NCBI GenBank assembly: GCA_023807065.1
Contig: JAJJLU010000676.1
Location: 1 to 23,844, forward strand
Origin: Isotricha intestinalis
Taxonomy: Eukaryota; Ciliophora; Litostomatea; Vestibuliferida; Isotrichidae
Direction of reading: 5' to 3'
DNA length: 23,844 bases
Shown here: positions 18,501-23,844 of the stretch, piece by piece
Position numbering within the stretch: position 1 is the stretch's first letter
Layout of the letters: the number at the start of each line of letters is the position of its first letter
Notes under the pieces: model-generated
Told to the model about the DNA's origin: nothing
Databases searched by the model: none
The model's input: the letters and a program-made list of their open reading frames with translations, nothing else
Made by a program: the position numbers and the translations under genes

Positions 18501-18876
18501 TTTTATAAAATATAAAATATTTATAATTAAAGTATAATTAAAAAATAAATTTATATTGTAAATTTTAAATAAAATAGTAAATTTCTTTTATATGAAACAT
18601 ATATATAATTATTTATAATTTATTATATAAAAGGAATAAATATTAATGTATATAAATATAACTTATTGTGGTTTATTAAAAAAATATAATTTATATTATC
18701 AATTTCTATAAAGAAATATTTAATATCATTATATTTTAATTAATTAAATTGATATCAATTAATGAAAGCTTTTGAAAATATTATTTATTTTTTTCCAAAA
18801 AACAAAAAACAAAGATTTTTATTTTTCTGTAATTTATTTATTATTATTTTAAATTTTTTTAATAAAAAATTACTAA
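18501..18876. other. Divergent spacer upstream of the cyclin gene
   Basis: These 376 bases hold the promoters of the gene at 17994-18500 and the cyclin gene. A perfect 14-bp palindrome (AATTGATATCAATT) lies at 18747-18760, about 117 bases before the cyclin ATG. In DNA this AT-rich such palindromes are expected by chance, so I attach no function. No ORF or RNA gene is seen. Confidence 0.5.
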
Positions 18877-19479
18877 ATGTCAGATATAACTCCAAATATT
18901 CCAAATAGTTTAAAAGAAAAAGAAGAAGAAAAGACAAAAAGAAGAGTTTATGATTACATTCAAGAATCAAATGAAGTAATTAATATTGTATCTGAAATTT
19001 TAGAAGAAATTATAGGTGAATATTCAAAAAATGAAATAAATGATGATGAAGAAATAAATGAAGAAAGTACATTAATGAAATCATTTATAAGTAAAAAAGT
19101 TCCACAAATAACAATAAAAAATTATTTAAAAAGAATTATGAAGTATTCAAAACCAGAACCTTCAACAGTTATAATTTCTTTAATATATATTGATAAAGTA
19201 TGTGAAAATTCAAATTTAAAATTAACGCAATTTAATATTCATAGGTAAATTTATTTTTTAAATAATAAAAGATTAATTTTAGCTTCTATGCTTTTAGCTA
19301 TTAAATATAATGAAGATGATTATTATTCAAATAAATATTATGCTAGAGTCGGTGGAATTAGTTTATGTGAATTAAATGAATTAGAATATTATTTATTAAT
19401 TTTACTTGAGTTTGACGTTTTTATTGATGATGATGTTTATGAAAAATATGAAAATCAATTAAATGATTTTGAACACTAA
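18877..19479 (+). CDS. PHO80/P-U-type cyclin (two exons)
   Basis: Exons 18877-19244 and 19272-19479 are joined across a 27-nt intron (GTAAAT...AAAG). The total is 576 nt, giving 191 residues. The splice restores IHRLILASMLLAIKYNEDDY (121-140), the hallmark 'HRL...S...A.K..DD.y' of PHO80-like cyclins. It is followed by YARVGGISLCELNELEYYLL (146-165) and LLEFDVFI. Upstream, the first cyclin-box helix pair is visible: ITIKNYLKRIMKYSKPEPST (78-97) and LIYIDKV (102-108). The cyclin box spans about 68-175 and is complete; the N-terminal 65 residues are acidic and variable. Such cyclins bind and activate a Pho85/CDK5-like kinase in nutrient signalling or the cell cycle; the partner is not in this window. 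The acceptor AAAAG is less T-rich than others, but an alternative acceptor (TTTTAG, 19282) breaks the frame. Confidence 0.9.
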
Positions 19480-19843
19480 AATATATTTTTTACAAGGTTT
19501 TTTTTTAGAATTTTTTTTCGGTGATATTTGCAGAATTTTTCAATATGATTTTTTACAGCTTTTATCAATTTTATAAATATTTAGGATGAAAATAAAGGTA
19601 TGTAGATAATGTTTGATTAATCTAATTTAAATTAAGATATTATTTTTGATTTTTCAATTATTTAATTTTTATAATTTAATAATTAAGCCTTTTTCGTTTT
19701 AAATTATTTTTTTATTATAAATAACCTTTAAACAAAAAATAAAAAAATAACCAAAAAGGCTTAATATTATTATTATATAATTTAAATCCCTCTATAGAAA
19801 AATAAAAAAAACCTAAAAAAAAATAAATTCAAAAAAAAAAAAA
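19480..19843. other. Intergenic region between cyclin and Ca2+-ATPase genes
   Basis: These 364 bases lie between two plus-strand genes. They contain the inverted repeat listed separately and end in a long A-rich leader that runs directly into the ATPase ATG. No ORF or RNA gene is seen. Confidence 0.55.
19682..19765. repeat. Inverted repeat upstream of the Ca2+-ATPase gene
   Basis: A perfect 13-nt inverted repeat: ATTAAGCCTTTTT (19682-19694) and AAAAAGGCTTAAT (19753-19765), separated by 58 nt. The loop itself pairs imperfectly (ATTATTTTTTTATT against AATAAAAAAATAA), so a longer imperfect hairpin is possible. It lies 78-162 bases before the start codon. It could be a paired protein-binding site, a transcript hairpin or the 3' end signal of the cyclin gene. 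Confidence 0.55.
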
Positions 19844-22800
19844 ATGAACATCTTCCAAATAGACAAATCCGAAATAGACAAAATATTCCAAACCTACCAG
19901 CAGCGTGAATCAATGGAAGAAATAAACTATATAGAATCAACACACGAAGGTTTACCAGGATTATCAAAAAAGTTAAATTCAGACTTAGAGAATGGAATTT
20001 CCTCAAACGAGGACGCTAAGCGTCTCCGTATAGACTATTTTGATGATAACCTTCGTTACCGTGAACCGATGCCTTCTTTCTGGCACTATGTAGCTGAAGC
20101 ATTTGAGGATGAAATGCTTAGAATATTAGTAGTATGTGCAATCTTCGAAATTACAATTGGACTTAGTCCCTTAACTGAAAATCCAGGGAAAGATGCTTTC
20201 GATGGTTTCGGTATTGTGTTTGCTATTCTTGTCATTGTTATCACAACTAGTGTCACTAATTATAATAAGGAAAAGAAATTTAAACAATTAAGTGATGAAA
20301 ATTTTAAAAAATTTCAAGTGGTTGTTGTAAGAGATGGAAGTAAGTTTAATATCTCTGATGAAGAATTATTAGTAGGCGATAAATGTAAAATTGATTTAGG
20401 TATGATTATCCCTGCTGATGGAATTCTTATCACAAGCTCGAATTTAAGAGTAGATGAAAGTAGTTTAACTGGTGAAAGTGATTTAATGAGGAAGGAAACA
20501 TTGGAAAATTGTATAAAGAATAAGGAAAAATATAAAGATAAGAAATTTCCATCTCCTTTAGTTTTTTCAGGAACAACTGTAAAAGAAGGAAGTGCATGGA
20601 TGCTTGTTTTAGCAGTTGGAAAAAATTCTGCTTCTGGGAAAATTAGAGAACATGTTATGCAAAATAAAAATGATGAAGAAAGCAATCAAACACCTCTTGA
20701 AATTAAATTAGGAGATATTGCCGAAGATATTGGAACTTTCGGTTTATGGTCTGCTATATTAACTTTCGCTGCTTTGTTATTTAAATTATTTTATAGTAAA
20801 TATATTCAAATGGAATATAGAAATCAACAAATGGAAAATTTCATTGAAGATAAAATTCTTAATGAAACTTATAATAGAACTTCTAGAGAAAATATTAAAA
20901 ATGAAACTTATTATCTTCTTGATAATAATTCTGTGTGGAGTGGAATATGGAAAGATATTTTTCAAAGTATTGTTTTATGTATTACTATTATTGTTGTTGC
21001 TATTCCTGAAGGATTGCCTCTTGCTGTTACTTTATCTTTGTCTTTTAGTGTTAAAAAAATGATGGATGATAATAATTTAGTTAGACATATGCCTGCTTGT
21101 GAAACTATGGGAGGTGCTAATTTTATTTGCACTGATAAAACTGGAACTTTAACTAGAAATAAAATGCATGTTGTTACTGTTTTTAATAATAATAGTGAAG
21201 TTGATGTTAATAATATTGATTCTGAACATAATGAAAATGCAACTAGTAAATTTAGTAATGAATATTATAAAAGCTTCAGAGATGCTTTAATTAATAATAT
21301 TGATGTTGAATTAAATTCTGATGGTGATATTATTATGGAAAGTTCATCAAAAACTGATTTTGCTTTCTATGATTTATTAAGAGGTTTTAATGAAAATTTA
21401 TTCCATGTTTATGAAAGAATTGACCGTCTCGGATTCCATTCAGACAGAAAGAAAATGTCCACAATAGTAAAACGTGATGATGGAAAATATTACATATATA
21501 TGAAAGGAGCACCTGAAGTAATATTAAATTCCTGTAGTCATTATTTAAAACACACAGGTGATTCAACTGCTGAAATAACAAATACAGAAGTGAAAAAATT
21601 TGATGAAGTAACGAAAAAATTCTCTTCATTAACCCTTCGTAACTTAGCAATAGCAATGAAAGAGGTCTCTTTTGACGAAGTGAAAGCCTATCGTGAAAGC
21701 AAAGATAGTACATCTCACTTGAATTATGAGATAGAGAAAGAGAATTTTACTCTGATAGGTATTGCAGCAATAAATGATGCCCTCCGTGCAGGTGTACCAC
21801 AAAGTGTAGCACTTTGTCACGCAGCATATGTAAGAGTCATCATGATAACTGGAGATGATGTTCGAATTGCAGAAGCTATAGCACGTAATGCAGGAATAAT
21901 CGACATAAGGGAAAATTACCTTTCTTTAACTGGAAATGAATTCTTTACTCGAATTGGTGGTATAGCATGTAAAACTTGTACAATGGAAACTAATAAATGT
22001 ACTTGCCCTAAAACAATTGGACAAGCGAAGATAAAATATGGTGATGATAAGGATGATGAATTTTATGAAAGTAAATTGAAAAAAGAGAAAGTACATAATA
22101 TGAATGAATTTCAAAGAATTATTCCTAATCTACGTGTTATTGCAAGAGCTAGAGCTATTGATAAATATGCATTAGTTTTAGGTTTAAGGGAATTAGAGCA
22201 TGTAGTTGCAGTGACAGGAGATGGTACTAATGATGCTTCTGCTTTATCTAAAGCGGATGTCGGGTTTGCAATGGGGAAAACTGGAACTGATGTGGCTCGA
22301 GATGCAGCAGATATAATAATATTAGATGATAATTTTAATTCAATTGTTCATGCTATTAAATGGGGAAGAAATATATTTGATAATATTAGGAAATTTATTC
22401 AATTTCAACTTTCTGTTAATTTTTCTGCTGTTTTATTAGTTTTTGTTTCTTCTTGTATTGGAAGTGAATCTCCAATAACTGCAATTCAAATGCTTTGGAT
22501 AAATTTAATTATGGATTCTTTAGGTTCTCTTGCTTTATCAACGGAAGATCCTTCTGATGAATTATTATATAGGAAACCACATTCAAAAAGAGAATATATT
22601 ATTTCTCCAATAATGTGGAAACATGTAATTGCACAATCATTAGTTCAATTTTCTTTAGTTTTATTCCTTTATTTATATGCTCCTCATTTTATTGAAGAAG
22701 ATCATCCAAATAGAATAAAAATGATACAACAATTAGAAAATTGTTTTGGTGATTTTTTCGCAGAACAAACAGAATTTAAAAACCATATGATAAAATATTA

Positions 22801-23452
22801 TATAATGGATGGTAAAAAATCATCTTGGGATCCATTAAAGCACATTAGAAGAAATTTAAGTCCAAAAGTATGTTTATTTTTTGATGAAAAATTATTTGAT
22901 CCAAAACAAATAACAAATTTAAACGAAGCTTTTAAATGGTATATTTCAGAATATGGAAATACCTGTCACATGACTATAATTTTTAATACATTTGTATTAT
23001 ATTCTTTATTTAATCAAATAAATTCTAGAGTAATAAATGATCGTTTTAATATATTTCACAGAATATTAGATAATTGGTTGTTTATTGCAGTAACAGGAAT
23101 AGAATTAATTATTCAAATTTGTATTGTTCAATATGGAGGTCTTGTTTTTAAATGTTGTTTAAATGGATTAACTTTAAGTCAATGGATTTGGTGTTTAGAA
23201 ATGGCTTCTTCTACTTTTCTTGTCAGTTTTATTATGAAATTATTTAAATTGGAAAATTTGTGTTTGAAAGGAGATGATGATAAAAACAGTTTTTATAAAA
23301 AAAATAATTTTGGAGGAAATGATCCTGTTTTAAGAAGAAATTTACTTAATGATGATAGGGATGATGTAGATCGTGCTTTGGAAGTTGAAATGGCACATGT
23401 TGGAATGAATTCTAGTGATGGAGGGTTTCTTTCTGGTCCATTGACTTCTTAA
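19844..23452 (+). CDS. Plasma-membrane-type Ca2+-transporting P2B ATPase
   Basis: This is a 1202-residue single-exon P-type ATPase, full length. Actuator motif TGES is at 209-212, PEGLP of M4 at 388-392, phosphorylation motif DKTGTLT at 431-437 (Asp431), KGAPE of the nucleotide domain at 554-558 and hinge TGDGTND at 791-797. The M6 signature QMLWINLIMDSLGSLALSTE (882-901) and the M8 segment HMTIIFNTFVLYSLFNQINS (1042-1061) are diagnostic of PMCA-type pumps, which use one Ca2+ site (N887, D891) to export Ca2+. About ten membrane helices are visible: M1-M2 at 90-140, M3-M4 at 296-395, M5-M10 at 855-1132. Departures from consensus are D672 for the Asn of TGDN, ARAID (769-773) for SSPTD, and S799 for the Pro of NDxPAL. 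A Cys cluster C709-x2-C712-x6-C719-x-C721 precedes the hinge. The C-tail is short (about 70 residues), so a long calmodulin-binding tail is absent. Codon use is patchy. Confidence 0.97.
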   Translation: MNIFQIDKSEIDKIFQTYQQRESMEEINYIESTHEGLPGLSKKLNSDLENGISSNEDAKRLRIDYFDDNLRYREPMPSFWHYVAEAFEDEMLRILVVCAIFEITIGLSPLTENPGKDAFDGFGIVFAILVIVITTSVTNYNKEKKFKQLSDENFKKFQVVVVRDGSKFNISDEELLVGDKCKIDLGMIIPADGILITSSNLRVDESSLTGESDLMRKETLENCIKNKEKYKDKKFPSPLVFSGTTVKEGSAWMLVLAVGKNSASGKIREHVMQNKNDEESNQTPLEIKLGDIAEDIGTFGLWSAILTFAALLFKLFYSKYIQMEYRNQQMENFIEDKILNETYNRTSRENIKNETYYLLDNNSVWSGIWKDIFQSIVLCITIIVVAIPEGLPLAVTLSLSFSVKKMMDDNNLVRHMPACETMGGANFICTDKTGTLTRNKMHVVTVFNNNSEVDVNNIDSEHNENATSKFSNEYYKSFRDALINNIDVELNSDGDIIMESSSKTDFAFYDLLRGFNENLFHVYERIDRLGFHSDRKKMSTIVKRDDGKYYIYMKGAPEVILNSCSHYLKHTGDSTAEITNTEVKKFDEVTKKFSSLTLRNLAIAMKEVSFDEVKAYRESKDSTSHLNYEIEKENFTLIGIAAINDALRAGVPQSVALCHAAYVRVIMITGDDVRIAEAIARNAGIIDIRENYLSLTGNEFFTRIGGIACKTCTMETNKCTCPKTIGQAKIKYGDDKDDEFYESKLKKEKVHNMNEFQRIIPNLRVIARARAIDKYALVLGLRELEHVVAVTGDGTNDASALSKADVGFAMGKTGTDVARDAADIIILDDNFNSIVHAIKWGRNIFDNIRKFIQFQLSVNFSAVLLVFVSSCIGSESPITAIQMLWINLIMDSLGSLALSTEDPSDELLYRKPHSKREYIISPIMWKHVIAQSLVQFSLVLFLYLYAPHFIEEDHPNRIKMIQQLENCFGDFFAEQTEFKNHMIKYYIMDGKKSSWDPLKHIRRNLSPKVCLFFDEKLFDPKQITNLNEAFKWYISEYGNTCHMTIIFNTFVLYSLFNQINSRVINDRFNIFHRILDNWLFIAVTGIELIIQICIVQYGGLVFKCCLNGLTLSQWIWCLEMASSTFLVSFIMKLFKLENLCLKGDDDKNSFYKKNNFGGNDPVLRRNLLNDDRDDVDRALEVEMAHVGMNSSDGGFLSGPLTS

Positions 23453-23809
23453 TTTATTATTTATTTAAATTTTTTTGGATTTTGAATTTTAAAATTTATA
23501 TTAATATATTTATCTTATATACATAAACAAAGTGTAATTTAATTTAATTTAATGAAATTAAAATATCAAAAGTTAAAAAGTAATTCAAAAAAAATAAAGT
23601 CTAAAAAAAATTCTATTAAAGTTTAAGTCTTGTACAAATTCCGGGTATTGTTATTGATATATATAATTTTTATTTGGAGAATTATTATCAAAAAGAATCA
23701 TCATCATTATTTTCATTACCTTCATTAGAATCTTTCTTATTAGAATATTAAAAATTAATAGAATAAATATTTATTTGAAAATTAAAATAATTTTCAATTC
23801 TTTTTAAAT
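23453..23809. other. Subtelomeric spacer
   Basis: These 357 bases lie between the ATPase stop and the telomere. A short direct repeat of AATTT units is at about 23536-23552. The plus strand is open from 23620 to the TAA at 23749-23751 (43 codons), with a peptide of normal composition including QIPGIVIDIY and YYQKESSSLF. It lacks an ATG; the only upstream ATG (23553) joins it only through a non-GTA donor. It may be a small last exon or a chance frame. I see no conventional subtelomeric satellite. Confidence 0.45.
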
Positions 23810-23844
23810 GGGGATTGGGGATTGGGGATTGGGGATTGGGGATT
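23810..23844 (+). repeat. Telomere: five GGGGATT repeats
   Basis: Five exact copies of GGGGATT run to the last base of the window. The G-rich strand points 5' to 3' outward, as expected at a right-hand chromosome end. The run begins abruptly after TTTTTAAAT, in DNA otherwise almost free of G runs. Telomerase would add this heptamer; the C-strand unit is CCCCAAT. The window probably stops inside the telomere, so the true length is unknown. Confidence 0.93.

Noticed and set aside
18747..18760. Perfect 14-bp palindrome upstream of the cyclin gene
   Set aside because: By a rough estimate several such palindromes are expected by chance in 24 kb at this base composition.
20314..20685. 123-codon minus-strand frame inside the ATPase gene
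   Set aside because: Antisense to conserved actuator-domain sequence, with no domain of its own.
1..23844. CRISPR arrays, insertion sequences, transposases or bacterial operons
   Set aside because: No regular spacer repeats, terminal repeats with transposase motifs, or ribosome-binding-site organisation; the DNA is eukaryotic.

Overview
The window is extremely AT-rich eukaryotic nuclear DNA and ends in a telomere: five exact GGGGATT repeats at 23810-23844. Seven spliceosomal introns that I could reconstruct are tiny (24-51 nt, GTA...AG). All three standard stop codons end genes here: TGA (RRM gene, phosphatase), TAG (genes at 16993 and 17994) and TAA (the rest). A gene-dense chromosome end with a gene about 360 bp from the telomere, very short introns, a ciliate-like plasma-membrane Ca2+-ATPase and many Asn/Lys-rich proteins suggest a ciliate macronuclear chromosome. 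Standard stop codons would fit a litostome such as a rumen entodiniomorph. That assignment is inference; the C-rich strand heptamer CCCCAAT fits what I faintly recall for rumen ciliates, but I cannot verify it.

Layout, left to right. 156-1846 (-) is a five-exon gene for a tandem-RRM protein with a long Asn/Ser-rich tail. 1847-3317 is the longest gene-free stretch. 3318-3863 (+) is a dual-specificity phosphatase. 4319-6187 (-), 6345-7232 (+), 7542-9164 (-) and 9216-9995 (+) are four low-complexity proteins of unknown function, in divergent pairs with short shared upstream regions. A possible 51-codon ORF lies at 10229 (+). Next come three + genes: a membrane-anchored pepsin-like protein lacking both catalytic aspartates (10607-11851), a three-exon gene joining a KCTD/T1-type BTB domain to SPRY (12027-13511), and a two-finger C2H2 protein (13594-13908). 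13909-14973 is mostly non-coding. 14974-15591 (-) is unknown.

The right third holds a CAP-domain plus centrin-like EF-hand fusion (15773-16825, +), two unknown - genes (16993-17739, 17994-18500), a two-exon PHO80-like cyclin (18877-19479, +), an inverted repeat at 19682-19765, and an intact 1202-residue Ca2+-ATPase (19844-23452, +) before the subtelomere and telomere.

There is no operon-like co-function. Loose themes are Ca2+ handling (ATPase, EF-hand protein), signalling and cell cycle (phosphatase, cyclin), probable ubiquitin adaptors (BTB-SPRY, weak F-box-like protein) and RNA binding. The most interesting features are the pseudo-protease, the CAP/EF-hand and BTB/SPRY architectures, the abrupt CGT-to-AGA codon switches inside two genes, the telomere heptamer, and the very small introns that hide real exons from simple ORF calling.
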